A stretch of 64,000 bases of DNA from Modicisalibacter sp049808615 (GTDB lineage: Bacteria; Pseudomonadota; Gammaproteobacteria; Pseudomonadales; Halomonadaceae): positions 186,001-250,000 of the forward strand of contig NZ_JBNCAN010000001.1 in assembly GCF_049808615.1 (NCBI RefSeq). Reading direction: 5' to 3'. Made by a program: the position numbers and the translations under genes. Of this stretch, positions 55,987-64,000 are shown piece after piece; the stretch's first letter is position 1; each line of letters starts with the position of its first letter. The notes under the pieces are model-generated. The model saw nothing but the letters and a program-made list of their open reading frames with translations, made no database searches and was not told the DNA's origin.

Positions 55987-58900
55987 TGCGGCTTTCGGAT
56001 ATTTCCGTTCGCCGGCCGGTACTGGCGATGGTCATCGCAGCGCTGATCGTCGCCTTCGGTCTGCTTGCCTTGACCCGTTTGCCGCTACAGGAATACCCCA
56101 CCATCGATCCGCCCATCGTCAGCGTCGACACCCGCTATCCCGGTGCCTCCGCCAACGTGGTGGAAACCCGTATCACCCAGGTACTGGAAGACAGGATAGC
56201 AGGCATCTCCGGCATCCAGGTGATCTCCTCGACCAGCCAGGACGGACGCTCCAGCATCAGCGCCGAGTTCCGCCTCGACAAGAACATCGATGATGCCGCC
56301 AACGATATCCGTGACCGTATCGCCGGTGCTCGGGACGAGCTGCCCGACGAAGCCGAGGCCCCGGAAATCAGCAAGGAAGACGCCAGCTCGGATGTGGTGA
56401 TGTGGTTGGTGCTGGCCGGCGATGGCTATACCACAGCTGAACTGACGGATTACGCCGATCGCTATCTGCTGGATCGCTTCTCGGTGCAGGAAGGCGTCTC
56501 CCGGGTGCGCATCGGCGGCGATCGGGAATATGCCATGCGGATATGGCTCGACAGCGATGCCCTGGCGGCGCGGAATCTGACCGTCGGCGATGTCGAGAGC
56601 ACGTTGCGCGAAGAGAACGTCGAACTTCCCGGAGGCTCTCTGGAGTCGAGAGATCGCCAGTTCATCCTCCGCCTGCCCCGTAATTTTGCCACGCCGGAGG
56701 ACTTTCAATCCCTGGTGCTGGACCAGGATGCCAACGGCTATCTGGTGCGGCTCAAGGATGTGGCCCGGGTCGAGCTGGGCACGGTGGAGGAGCGCTCCCT
56801 GTTTCGGGGCAACGGCGTACCGGTCATCGGGCTGGGAATCATCAAGCAGTCCACCGCCAACGTGATGGGGCTATCCGAATCGGTGCGGGAAGAAATGGCG
56901 CGTATTGCCCCCACCCTGCCCCCGGGCATGTCTCTGAGACTCAGCTACGATGCCTCGGAATTCGTCGCCGGGGCGATCGATGAAGTCGTCATCACCCTGG
57001 GAATCGCCATGGTGCTGGTGATGGTGACGATCTTCGTGTTTCTCGGCAACCTGCGCACGACCCTGGTGCCCCTCGTCACGGTTCCCACGGCCCTGATTGG
57101 CACCTTCGCCATCCTGGCCGCCCTGGGATTCACCATCAATCTGTTGACGCTACTTGCGCTGGTACTGGCGATCGGCCTGGTGGTCGACGATGCCATCATC
57201 ATGGTGGAGAACGTTCATCGCCGCATGCATCTTCATGGCGAGACGGCACTGGTGGCCTCATTCCATGGCGCCCGGCAATTGAGCTTCGCCGTCGTCTCGA
57301 CCAGCCTGGTCCTGATCGCCGTCTTCGTGCCGCTGAGTTTTCTGCAGGGCGATATCGGTCGCCTGTTCTCGGAATTTGCCCTCACCCTCGCCGCTGCAGT
57401 GGCTATTTCGACCTTGCTGGCGTTGAGCTTGACGCCGATGCTGACCTCGAAGATTCTCTCCTCCGAGATGCATGAAAGCGCCATGGCGCACCGCGTGACG
57501 CTGGTACTGGAAGCCTCTCAGCGCGTCTATCGTCGCTTGCTGGAACGAGCCCTGGGCTTGCGTTGGTTACTGGTGGCCATTTTCGCTGCGCTGCTCGCCG
57601 CCACCGCCTGGCTCTATCCGCTGCTGCCGGCAGAATATACCCCGCGGGAAGATCGCGGCACCTTCTTCGTCATCGTCTCCGGACCGCCCGGAGCCACCTA
57701 CGATTACATGCTGGACTACATGAACGAAGTCGAGGCGCGTCTTCTCCCCCTGCGTGAAAAGGGTGAAGTCGATCGAATATTGGTGCTGGCGCCGCTCAGT
57801 CGCGGTGGGCCTAGCGAGAATTTCAACACCGGCTTCGTCATTGCAGGGCTCAGTGACAGGTCCCAGCGTCGTGCCGCCTGGCCGATCATGGACGAGATCG
57901 GCGAACGTCTCGACGATTTGCCCGGCGTGCGGGTTTTCCCCATCATGCGCCGCGGCTTTGGCGGCAGCACCGAACAGGCGATGCAGTTCGTCCTGGGGGG
58001 TGGTACCTACGAGGAGCTGGTGGAATGGCGCGACACCCTGATGGCCCATATTCGCGAGAACAACCCCAGGCTGCTCAACCTGGAGAGCGACTACGAAGAG
58101 GATCAGCCGCAACTGCAGGTCGAGATCGACTACACCCAGGCAGCGGATCTTGGCGTCACCGTCACGGAAATCGGCCGCACCCTGGAAACTCTCTTGGGCG
58201 GGCGCAGTGTCACTCGCTTCGTCGACCGGGGCGAAGAGTACGATGTCATCCTGGAGGCGGAGCGTGACGCCAACTCGACACCCAGCGCATTGGACAATAT
58301 CCGGGTGCGTTCAGCGCGAACCGGCCAACTGATCCCCCTTTCCAACCTGGTGACGCTGACGGATTACGCCGGGCCCAGCACCTATAGCCGCTACAACCGC
58401 CTGCGGGCAATCACATTGCAGGCGGATCTGGCGGACGGTTATTCCATGGGGGAAGCCCTTGCCTATCTGGAAGCGACGGTGGACGAGATTCTGCCCCCGG
58501 GCGCGCAAACCGACACCAAGGGCGCCGCGCGGGATTATCAGGAATCCAGTGGCGAGACCACCTTCCTGTTCGTACTGGGCGTCGTGGTGGTATTTCTCGT
58601 CCTGGCGGCCCAGTTCGAGAGTTTCGTGCATCCCCTGGTGATCATGCTCACCGTGCCGTTGGCCATTGGCGGTGCACTGCTTGGGCTCTATCTGACCGGC
58701 CAATCCCTGAATATCTACAGCCAGGTGGGACTGGTCATGCTGGTGGGACTCGCGGCCAAGAACGGCATTCTGATCGTCGAATTCGCCAATCAGTTGCGGG
58801 ACGAAGGCCGCGAATTCCGCGACGCCCTGATCGAAGCCTCTCTGACACGGCTACGGCCGATTCTCATGACGTCCGTCACCACCATCGCCGGTGCCGCGCC

Positions 58901-59096
58901 ACTGATTCTTTCCTCCGGCGCCGGCGCCGAAACCCGGCTGGTACTGGGTACGGTGATCTTCTGCGGTGTTGCCGCCGCGACGCTATTCACCCTGTTCGTG
59001 GTGCCGGTGGCCTATGACCTGTTGGCACGTCATACCGGCTCGCCCCAGGCGATCTCCCGGCGTCTGGAGCGCGAAATGGATACGCCGCGCTACTGA
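55986..59096 (+). CDS. RND multidrug efflux pump, inner-membrane subunit (HAE1 type)
   Basis: A 1036-residue AcrB-like transporter with two repeats of six helices and large periplasmic loops. Seen: SVRRPVLAMVIAALIVAFG (TM1), GLVVDDAIIMVENVHRRM with two consecutive aspartates of the proton relay in TM4, and a matching GLAAKNGILIVEFANQLRDEG with the TM10 lysine. Organised as adaptor plus pump without a local outer-membrane protein or regulator. Drug range is unknown. ATG overlaps the adaptor stop (TGATG). Confidence 0.93.
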   Translation: MRLSDISVRRPVLAMVIAALIVAFGLLALTRLPLQEYPTIDPPIVSVDTRYPGASANVVETRITQVLEDRIAGISGIQVISSTSQDGRSSISAEFRLDKNIDDAANDIRDRIAGARDELPDEAEAPEISKEDASSDVVMWLVLAGDGYTTAELTDYADRYLLDRFSVQEGVSRVRIGGDREYAMRIWLDSDALAARNLTVGDVESTLREENVELPGGSLESRDRQFILRLPRNFATPEDFQSLVLDQDANGYLVRLKDVARVELGTVEERSLFRGNGVPVIGLGIIKQSTANVMGLSESVREEMARIAPTLPPGMSLRLSYDASEFVAGAIDEVVITLGIAMVLVMVTIFVFLGNLRTTLVPLVTVPTALIGTFAILAALGFTINLLTLLALVLAIGLVVDDAIIMVENVHRRMHLHGETALVASFHGARQLSFAVVSTSLVLIAVFVPLSFLQGDIGRLFSEFALTLAAAVAISTLLALSLTPMLTSKILSSEMHESAMAHRVTLVLEASQRVYRRLLERALGLRWLLVAIFAALLAATAWLYPLLPAEYTPREDRGTFFVIVSGPPGATYDYMLDYMNEVEARLLPLREKGEVDRILVLAPLSRGGPSENFNTGFVIAGLSDRSQRRAAWPIMDEIGERLDDLPGVRVFPIMRRGFGGSTEQAMQFVLGGGTYEELVEWRDTLMAHIRENNPRLLNLESDYEEDQPQLQVEIDYTQAADLGVTVTEIGRTLETLLGGRSVTRFVDRGEEYDVILEAERDANSTPSALDNIRVRSARTGQLIPLSNLVTLTDYAGPSTYSRYNRLRAITLQADLADGYSMGEALAYLEATVDEILPPGAQTDTKGAARDYQESSGETTFLFVLGVVVVFLVLAAQFESFVHPLVIMLTVPLAIGGALLGLYLTGQSLNIYSQVGLVMLVGLAAKNGILIVEFANQLRDEGREFRDALIEASLTRLRPILMTSVTTIAGAAPLILSSGAGAETRLVLGTVIFCGVAAATLFTLFVVPVAYDLLARHTGSPQAISRRLEREMDTPRY

Positions 59097-59148
59097 CGCC
59101 TGACCGACACCGCGTTGACCAGCAACTTAGCGTGTGCAGGGATCAGTG

Positions 59149-60366
59149 TCACTGCGCCAGAAACTGCCGGATATCGTCTCCTGCCTGCTCGATGGATAAG
59201 ACGCCATCCAGATGGCCCCGATCGCCTTCCAGCACCACCTCGCTGACCGGCGTGCCATCTGCGGCTATCTGATCGATGGTCTTGTCGACCAACTCGGGAA
59301 AGAACACCAGATCGTCTTCGCTATAGATCATCAAGGTTGGCGCCTCGATGGCCGCGAGCCCTTCCTCTACATCACCACTATCCCCGGTGACGAAGAGCTG
59401 GTTGGCCTTGACCAGATATAACAGATGATTGGCATCGGCAACCTTGGCGCGGCTGGCAGCGGCATCATCGAGTATCTTCTCGAAACGATAGCGCGCCTCG
59501 AGGCTGCTGGCCGGGTCCACGTCCTCCTCGGCCCACTGCCGGCCATAGGTGTCGTTGGCCCACTGCCAGTGATTGGCTTGCAGGGTGATTAGCTTGAGTG
59601 ACTCCCGCAGCCCCTGGGTTGGCGGATCGCCGGCATAGTAATCGCCTTCGTTCCACTTAGGGTCAACCTTGATGGGTGCCGCCCAGGCGTTCAGCCAGCC
59701 GATCAGGTAGGCATTGGCGACCCCTGAGCCAATCACCGGGATTAACCGCTCCACCTTATCGGGATAGGCACTGGCCCATTCATAGGCCTGTAGCGAGCCC
59801 ATGGAAGCGCCCATCACCGCATGCAGACTGTCGATATCCTGGCTCTCCAACAGCGCCTTTTGCACTTCGACGAAGTCGCGAATGGTGACGATGGGGAAAT
59901 CCAGTCCCCAGGGCTCGCCGGTCTGAGGGTTGACCGTTGCCGGACCGGTGGTCGTCACCTTGGGATCCTTGGCATTCAGGTTCACCAAGGTATCCGAGGC
60001 GATGATGTAGTACTTATCGGTATCCAGCGGCTTGCCCGGCCCGATGATGGTATCCCAATAGCCGGGGGCGGTGTCATCCTCGCCGTAGCGTCCCGCCGCG
60101 TGGCTGGTGCCGGAGAAATAATGGGTGATCAGTATGACGTTGTCCTTGTCTTCATTCAGGGTTCCGTAAGCCTCCCAACCGACCTTGAGTGAGGGTATCT
60201 CCTCGCCGCCTCGAGTAGTGTAGCGGTCCATCTCGAAGACCTGCTTTTCGACCAGCTCGTCATAGCCGATGGCCAGGCTGCTACCAAGCAGAAGCAGGCT
60301 GGCCATCAGCCCGGGAATTGCCCAATGCCAAGGCATCTCGAATGCGCTTTCATCGATGCTCTTCAT
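59149..60366 (-). CDS. Exported MetX-like alpha/beta hydrolase
   Basis: A 405-residue protein with an N-terminal hydrophobic segment (about residues 13-33, ending SSLAIG) that suggests export or anchoring. The fold and motifs are those of homoserine O-acetyltransferase MetX: GWEAYGTLNEDKDNVILITHYFSGTSHA-type sequence, WDTIIGPGKPLDTDKYYII, GASMGSLQAYEWA with the nucleophile serine, and RGHLDGV with the catalytic histidine. MetX itself is cytoplasmic, so a different acyl transfer or hydrolysis in the periplasm is likely. Start ATG 60364-60366. Confidence 0.82.
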   Translation of the reverse strand: MKSIDESAFEMPWHWAIPGLMASLLLLGSSLAIGYDELVEKQVFEMDRYTTRGGEEIPSLKVGWEAYGTLNEDKDNVILITHYFSGTSHAAGRYGEDDTAPGYWDTIIGPGKPLDTDKYYIIASDTLVNLNAKDPKVTTTGPATVNPQTGEPWGLDFPIVTIRDFVEVQKALLESQDIDSLHAVMGASMGSLQAYEWASAYPDKVERLIPVIGSGVANAYLIGWLNAWAAPIKVDPKWNEGDYYAGDPPTQGLRESLKLITLQANHWQWANDTYGRQWAEEDVDPASSLEARYRFEKILDDAAASRAKVADANHLLYLVKANQLFVTGDSGDVEEGLAAIEAPTLMIYSEDDLVFFPELVDKTIDQIAADGTPVSEVVLEGDRGHLDGVLSIEQAGDDIRQFLAQ

Positions 60367-60393
60367 ATATATCCCCTTGCCTTTCGTCGCAAT

Positions 60394-60422
60394 AAAAAAG
60401 GGCAGACCTCATTGGCCTGCCC
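60394..60422 (-). terminator. Rho-independent terminator after the PLDc_N peptides
   Basis: On the minus strand GGGCAGGCC pairs with GGTCTGCCC (one mismatch) around AATGA, followed by TTTTTTATT. It ends the two small membrane-protein genes. Confidence 0.85.
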
Positions 60423-60449
60423 GTTATTCTCATCTTCTCAACGAACGCG

Positions 60450-60650
60450 CTACCCCTTGGGGCCGAACAACAGCCAGAGGATCAAACCGATCAACGGGAA
60501 GAAAATGAGTACGATTATCCAGATGACCTTGGCCAAGGTGCTGGCACCGCTTTTCGCCACTTTGACAATGGCCCAGATAACGATGATCAGCCAGATCAGA
60601 CTCAGCAGACCACCAAAGGCGTTACCCAGACTACCGAACAAGTTATCCAT
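60450..60650 (-). CDS. Small PLDc_N-type membrane protein, copy 2
   Basis: A 66-residue protein with two hydrophobic helices (about 14-34 and 41-61) and the end LIGLILWLLFGPKG. It matches the PLDc_N pattern, the membrane part normally found at the start of cardiolipin synthases, but here it stands alone. The sequence is a clear paralogue of the upstream gene at 60672-60851. GGAGAGGAAT precedes ATG 60648-60650. Function unknown. Confidence 0.85.
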   Translation of the reverse strand: MDNLFGSLGNAFGGLLSLIWLIIVIWAIVKVAKSGASTLAKVIWIIVLIFFPLIGLILWLLFGPKG

Positions 60651-60671
60651 ATTCCTCTCCTTGGTGAATCA

Positions 60672-60851
60672 CTATCCCTTGGGGCCGAACAATAGCCAGA
60701 TGATCAGACCGACCAGCGGGAACACCAGCAGCACGATGATCCAGATTATCTTGGCAAGCGTACTTGCCGCACTCTTGGCGACCTTGACGATGGCCCAGAT
60801 AAGAATGATCAGCCAGATCAGGCCTAGTAAGCCACCTACTTCGATACCCAT
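60672..60851 (-). CDS. Small PLDc_N-type membrane protein, copy 1
   Basis: A 59-residue protein with the same two-helix layout and ending VGLIIWLLFGPKG. It is about 21 nt upstream of copy 2, so the pair is a tandem duplication. The ribosome binding site AAGGAG is 7 nt from ATG 60849-60851 but only 1 nt from ATG 60855-60857, so I take the downstream start (MGIEVGGLLGL). Confidence 0.85.
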   Translation of the reverse strand: MGIEVGGLLGLIWLIILIWAIVKVAKSAASTLAKIIWIIVLLVFPLVGLIIWLLFGPKG

Positions 60852-61001
60852 ATGCATACTCCTTATGCAACGAAAGGGATTGGCCTATTCATAAGTAGCA
60901 TAACTTATTGAATCGGCACAACCGTAGCCAAGTTGCGTCGACGCGATATACCGACCTGCTATCCGTCGACAGCTACCGCAAGCTGCTCTGAAAGAAGCTG
61001 T

Positions 61002-61304
61002 CTAGAAAGGACCGCGATTGATCGTCGACAGGGCTTCGTTCACCTCGAAGACCCAGGCCTGTATACCGTCGATATCCATCTCCTTGAGCCGCTGGCTATG
61101 CTTTTCGAGATAGGACTCGGCCTGGTCTCGGGTATCGAACAGATAAACGCCACCGGCCAGTTGCGCCGCGGAGTCTTCCGTCCAGAGCTTCCAACGAAAC
61201 CCCGGCTCGTCGTTGATGCTGTGCGCCAGAGCCTGCATGGCTTCGGCCATTTCCTCACCGAAAGGCCCCTGGAAAGGAAAGTGGATCTGCAGTACGACGG
61301 CCAT
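61002..61304 (-). CDS. YdhR-family putative monooxygenase
   Basis: A 100-residue protein that matches E. coli YdhR closely: LQIHFPFQGPFGEEMAEAM at the start, SINDEPGFRWKLWTEDSAA, and AGGVYLFDTRDQAESYLEKH. The family has a dimeric ferredoxin-like fold related to quinol monooxygenases; substrate unknown. A 150-nt spacer separates it from the PLDc_N genes upstream in coordinate order. Start ATG 61302-61304 with AGAGGAG upstream. Confidence 0.9.
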   Translation of the reverse strand: MAVVLQIHFPFQGPFGEEMAEAMQALAHSINDEPGFRWKLWTEDSAAQLAGGVYLFDTRDQAESYLEKHSQRLKEMDIDGIQAWVFEVNEALSTINRGPF

Positions 61305-61365
61305 GATGTACTCCTCTAAAGGATGGCTGCTTGTGCATGTCCTACCTCAGCCTTGACTTGCCGGA

Positions 61366-61959
61366 TCATCGATCATCTGTCCAAGCCACGTCCGGGTCGA
61401 CTTCGTAACTCCACGGCAGACCGGAATTACGCCAGCCGCTCTTGGCCCGCACACCCTTGGAGTCACCGCTATCGAGCTTTCCACCCTCGAAGCCGTCGGT
61501 GACCGAATAGACCTCTTCGAAGCCCATCGCGGCAATCAGATCGGCAGCCGGGGCGCTGCGGGTAGAGCCGGAACGACACATGACGATCACCGGGTCCTCG
61601 GGTGCCACGCCCAGGGCATCGAGCCTGGCGCGCACCTGCTCCTCGAAGCGGTTGTTGCGTACCATGGGCCAGGTGCCACCCTGCTCATCGAACCGGGTGC
61701 GGTCCGCCAGCACCCAAGGCACATGAATACCCGTGGGCTCGGCAAAACCTGTGAACTTGATCTCCACCGGATCGCGAACGTCGATCAGCACGGCGCGCTC
61801 GTTATCTTGCATCAGTGCATGGGCCTCCTTGGCGGTCACGTAGAGTCCCTGCCGGGTTTCCCGATAGGCAGGAATTTCCTCATCCTCTGCCGCCACGGGG
61901 CCGGCCATCAGCATCAGCGACAATACGGAAAGACCCAAAAGATGTAGCGGCTTTTTCAT
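61366..61959 (-). CDS. Exported rhodanese-domain protein
   Basis: A 197-residue periplasmic protein: signal peptide ending in AGPVAAE, then a rhodanese domain with AVLIDVRDPVEIKFTG near residue 56 and the active-site loop VMCRSGSTRS (Cys near 130). The loop has six residues, typical for sulfur-handling rhodaneses. ATG 61957-61959 begins at MKKPLHLLGL, giving a proper signal peptide. The C-terminal WRNSGLPWSYEVDPDVAW is a family extension. Substrate unknown; possibly sulfide or thiosulfate metabolism. Confidence 0.88.
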   Translation of the reverse strand: MKKPLHLLGLSVLSLMLMAGPVAAEDEEIPAYRETRQGLYVTAKEAHALMQDNERAVLIDVRDPVEIKFTGFAEPTGIHVPWVLADRTRFDEQGGTWPMVRNNRFEEQVRARLDALGVAPEDPVIVMCRSGSTRSAPAADLIAAMGFEEVYSVTDGFEGGKLDSGDSKGVRAKSGWRNSGLPWSYEVDPDVAWTDDR

Positions 61960-62067
61960 AACTATTTTCTCTAAGCTAATAACATTTACAACAATCAGCT
62001 TAGCGCTTGTTCCAGAGCGTGTCATGCGTCATATCGACATACTTCCGCCGGCCACAGCCGTTCGATG

Positions 62068-62595
62068 TCAGCCTCGGCCTGCCGGACTCAACACCATCTT
62101 GGCACCGCGGATTTCGATATCGAAACGTTTAAGGAAGCTCATCCCCAGCAGTGCCGTGTCTCCCACGAGTCCCGGATTTATCGAACCGCGCACGTCTTGT
62201 GCGCTTAGGCCGCCCAGGGTGATCTCATCGATCGTGGTCAGGTGCCCTCGAACGCGACCGTTGGCGGTATTGAACTCGGCGACGGCACCCCGCCGTAATC
62301 CAAGTTGCTCGGCGAGCGCGGTAGGCACCGAGACCAGGCTTGCCCCGGTATCAAGCAGGAACTCCACGGGTTGCCCGTCGATGCTCCCCGTCGCCACGAA
62401 ATGCCCCGAGGCATTACGCTCCAGCGTGATGGGCCCGGCTTTCCCCCCTGCGAACTGGGCCAGATCGGCATTGGGATTACGGCGTTCATCGAGGTGTCCT
62501 TGAAACCACCAGACACCCAAGCCCATCACGATCAGCCAGAACAGCAGCATCATGCCGAGCCCGAGCCGGCGTAACGCCTTATCTTCGTCGTTCAA
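62068..62595 (-). CDS. Membrane-anchored retropepsin-like aspartic protease, TTG start
   Basis: A 175-residue protein of the TIGR02281/clan AA aspartic protease family. A single helix (about 11-31) anchors it, and the catalytic DTGAS motif lies near residue 82 (VEFLLDTGASLVSVP), with a flap segment near LLGMSFLKRF. No ATG fits: the start is TTG 62593-62595 (LNDEDKALRR), with CGGAG 6-10 nt upstream, and it overlaps the VOC stop by four bases (TTGA). Proteins of this type are poorly characterised. Confidence 0.87.
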   Translation of the reverse strand: MNDEDKALRRLGLGMMLLFWLIVMGLGVWWFQGHLDERRNPNADLAQFAGGKAGPITLERNASGHFVATGSIDGQPVEFLLDTGASLVSVPTALAEQLGLRRGAVAEFNTANGRVRGHLTTIDEITLGGLSAQDVRGSINPGLVGDTALLGMSFLKRFDIEIRGAKMVLSPAGRG

Positions 62596-63002
62596 GATGA
62601 CTCCGGCGGCCCCTTGAGCTCGATGGTATTGCCCTCAGGATCGTTCACATAGATCGATGGTCCCGTGCCCTCGGCACCATAACGCTGCACGATCTCGCCG
62701 GGGTCGACACCCCGTTCCTGCAGATACTGACGAATGGCCTCGCCATCGAAGGGCTCAAGGCGCAGGCAGACATGATCCACATTGTGCCCTTCCTCGCCTG
62801 GAGCAGCGCCGCCCATGCGACCGAGCTTGCCTTCCACCGGCACCAGGTCGATCAGCGAACGACCCGCGCGCAGCTGAATCAGGCCTATCTCCTCATTGGC
62901 TTTCTCGAGGGGACAATTCAGTACCTTTTCATAGAAGTGCTGCATCGCCTGCGGGTCTTTCACCCGCAGAACGACATGATCGATATCGCGAACATGGATC
63001 AT
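62592..63002 (-). CDS. VOC-family (glyoxalase-like) protein
   Basis: A 136-residue single-domain VOC protein. Seen: IDHVVLRVKDPQAMQHFYEKVL with a first metal-ligand histidine, EEGHNVDHVCLRLEP with a second, and IYVNDPEGNTIELKGP with a ligand glutamate. The pattern resembles the fosfomycin-resistance/glyoxalase subgroup, so specificity is open. AGGAGGGAG precedes ATG 63000-63002. It is coupled to the downstream aspartic protease gene by overlap. Confidence 0.86.
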   Translation of the reverse strand: MIHVRDIDHVVLRVKDPQAMQHFYEKVLNCPLEKANEEIGLIQLRAGRSLIDLVPVEGKLGRMGGAAPGEEGHNVDHVCLRLEPFDGEAIRQYLQERGVDPGEIVQRYGAEGTGPSIYVNDPEGNTIELKGPPESS

Positions 63003-63073
63003 GCGCTGCTCCCTCCTCGTTCAACGTTGGCCGTTTGAGTAAACGCTAGCCGCTTACAAGGCATCATCGGGCT

Positions 63074-64000
63074 TCATATGGCGTCACCAGAGCTGGCATC
63101 GTTGCCGCGCTCGAGCCGATGAATCGCCTCGCCGCCCTGACGTGCCAGCACCTGCAGACGGTCGATTTGCTCGTCGAGGCGCGGTAGCGCTTCGCGACGA
63201 TAGCGCGAAACATCGTCGATGGCCGCCAGCACATCGCCGAAAGCCTGTTCGAGCTTTTCCATGTCGAGCATGGTGGCGGCAGAACGGTTCTGGATCTCCA
63301 CCCCCTGATTGCGCAGGGACTTGGCAGTGCCGGCGATCATATCCGAGGTAGTCGCATTGAGCGCTTCGACGCGATCGAGCACCAGGCGCTGATTGGCCAG
63401 GGCCAACGCCACAGTCACGGCAACGGTGAGCGCCGAGACGGTGACGTTGATGGCGCGATCCACCCCACGAATGAGCTCACGGTTGTTGCGGATGACCACT
63501 TCCAGCGCCAACACTCCCTGTTGGCTGACGGCCAATTGCTGCTGCAGATCGACGATGCGCTGACGCAAGGGAAAAAGCAGTTCCTCCTCGATGAAGGCGC
63601 GCTGAGGATCATCCTCTTCTAGCGCTATCATCCGCGCCTCCAGGCGCTCATCGACCAGTCGACCCAAAGCGATCTGATGCTGCAACTGAGCGAGAATATC
63701 GCGCAATGCCGTCTGATCATCGCTCAGGGTCAGGTTGTCGCGACGCAGCATGTCGCGCCCGTCTTCCAGATCACGGATGATGGCATCCAGGGCTTCCTGG
63801 GCGCTTTCATATTTACGGAAATAACGCTGCAGATTGTTGCCAACGCCGGGAATGCGCGCCAGCAGCCGGTCGAGCCCGCCCCGGGTCAGGGTTTGACGGT
63901 TGGGATCGAGCTCGGTCATGCGTTCGCGCAGGCTGGTCAGCGCCTGGGCCACCGGCCCACCATCGTCACCGTGATGGGCGAGCTTGCGAATGGGGGTTTG
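63074..64000 (-). CDS. TelA/KlaA (toxic anion resistance) family protein, 3' part
   Basis: The visible 308 codons end at 63074 and run off the right edge, so the start is missing. The protein is mostly helical with long coiled-coil stretches (GRDMLRRDNLTLSDDQTAL onward), and RRYFRKYESAQEALDAI-like sequence (QRYFRKYESAQEAL) followed by VDRAINVTVSALTVAV, typical of TelA-like proteins. These are linked to tellurite or toxic-anion resistance, though the mechanism is unclear. The gene appears intact as far as seen. Confidence 0.85.
   Translation of the reverse strand, partial: QTPIRKLAHHGDDGGPVAQALTSLRERMTELDPNRQTLTRGGLDRLLARIPGVGNNLQRYFRKYESAQEALDAIIRDLEDGRDMLRRDNLTLSDDQTALRDILAQLQHQIALGRLVDERLEARMIALEEDDPQRAFIEEELLFPLRQRIVDLQQQLAVSQQGVLALEVVIRNNRELIRGVDRAINVTVSALTVAVTVALALANQRLVLDRVEALNATTSDMIAGTAKSLRNQGVEIQNRSAATMLDMEKLEQAFGDVLAAIDDVSRYRREALPRLDEQIDRLQVLARQGGEAIHRLERGNDASSGDAI

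Overview
The window looks like chromosomal DNA from a moderately halophilic gammaproteobacterium, most likely Halomonadaceae (Halomonas, Chromohalobacter or a close relative). This is an inference from the gene set: a gammaproteobacterial core (AceK, LptF/LptG, HolC, MetE/MetR, class Ia NrdA/NrdB, Bfr/Bfd), together with a BCCT osmolyte carrier, a TRAP transporter and fairly GC-rich coding DNA. Nearly all of it is ordinary core chromosome. I see no prophage, transposase, integron, CRISPR array or recognisable defence island.

Layout. 1-900: the visible start of nadA and three near-identical tRNA-Lys genes. 991-6757: a catabolic island with a TRAP transporter and an IclR regulator on the minus strand and a divergent GMC oxidoreductase, sharing a control region with a clear promoter and a perfect inverted repeat. 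6762-13814: tRNA modification (TapT, TruC, TcdA), a sirtuin, AceK, a DUF1653 protein and a secreted PHB-depolymerase-type esterase; a 5' scar of an amino-acid permease lies just before truC. 13890-15494: purEK. 15586-16436: bfr and bfd with a Fur-type promoter. 16789-17930: a 2OG-Fe(II) oxygenase and an RDD membrane protein overlapping tail to tail. 18096-22599: lptFG divergent from pepA and holC. 22577-30333: a large orphan sensor kinase, valS, a META lipoprotein and a diguanylate cyclase. 30719-37379: mixed single genes (DoxX, UDG-like, glyoxalase-like, DUF411, Tag, BCCT, YdjM-like, MliC-type lipoprotein). 37517-40850: metE and metR. 40865-48489: a lipocalin-like protein, an RstAB-like two-component pair, and nrdAB behind two NrdR boxes. 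48644-48757: a 37-residue orphan small protein with a strong ribosome binding site. 48902-54575: glycerol uptake and oxidation (glpF, glpK, glpD), a DJ-1-like gene and convergent methylglyoxal synthase. 54811-59096: an RND efflux pump. 59149-64000: a secreted MetX-like hydrolase, two tandem PLDc_N-type membrane peptides, a YdhR-like protein, a rhodanese, an aspartic protease, a second VOC protein and the 3' part of a TelA-like gene.

How the genes fit together. The glp block makes DHAP; MgsA next door can divert DHAP to methylglyoxal, and DJ-1 and VOC proteins are plausible aldehyde handlers (inferred from context). Bfd and Bfr form an iron store and release pair. TRAP, GMC and IclR probably import and oxidise one small hydroxylated substrate. 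Three dispersed copies of an imperfectly palindromic intergenic element (about 17985, 22033 and 31137) are the main unexplained repeat.

I did not find a clearly new multigene system. The most promising unexplained items are the small gene at 48644, the operator set at 5031-5095, the dispersed hairpin family, and two places (10176 and 54752) where the first codons of a missing gene appear to survive in front of another gene.
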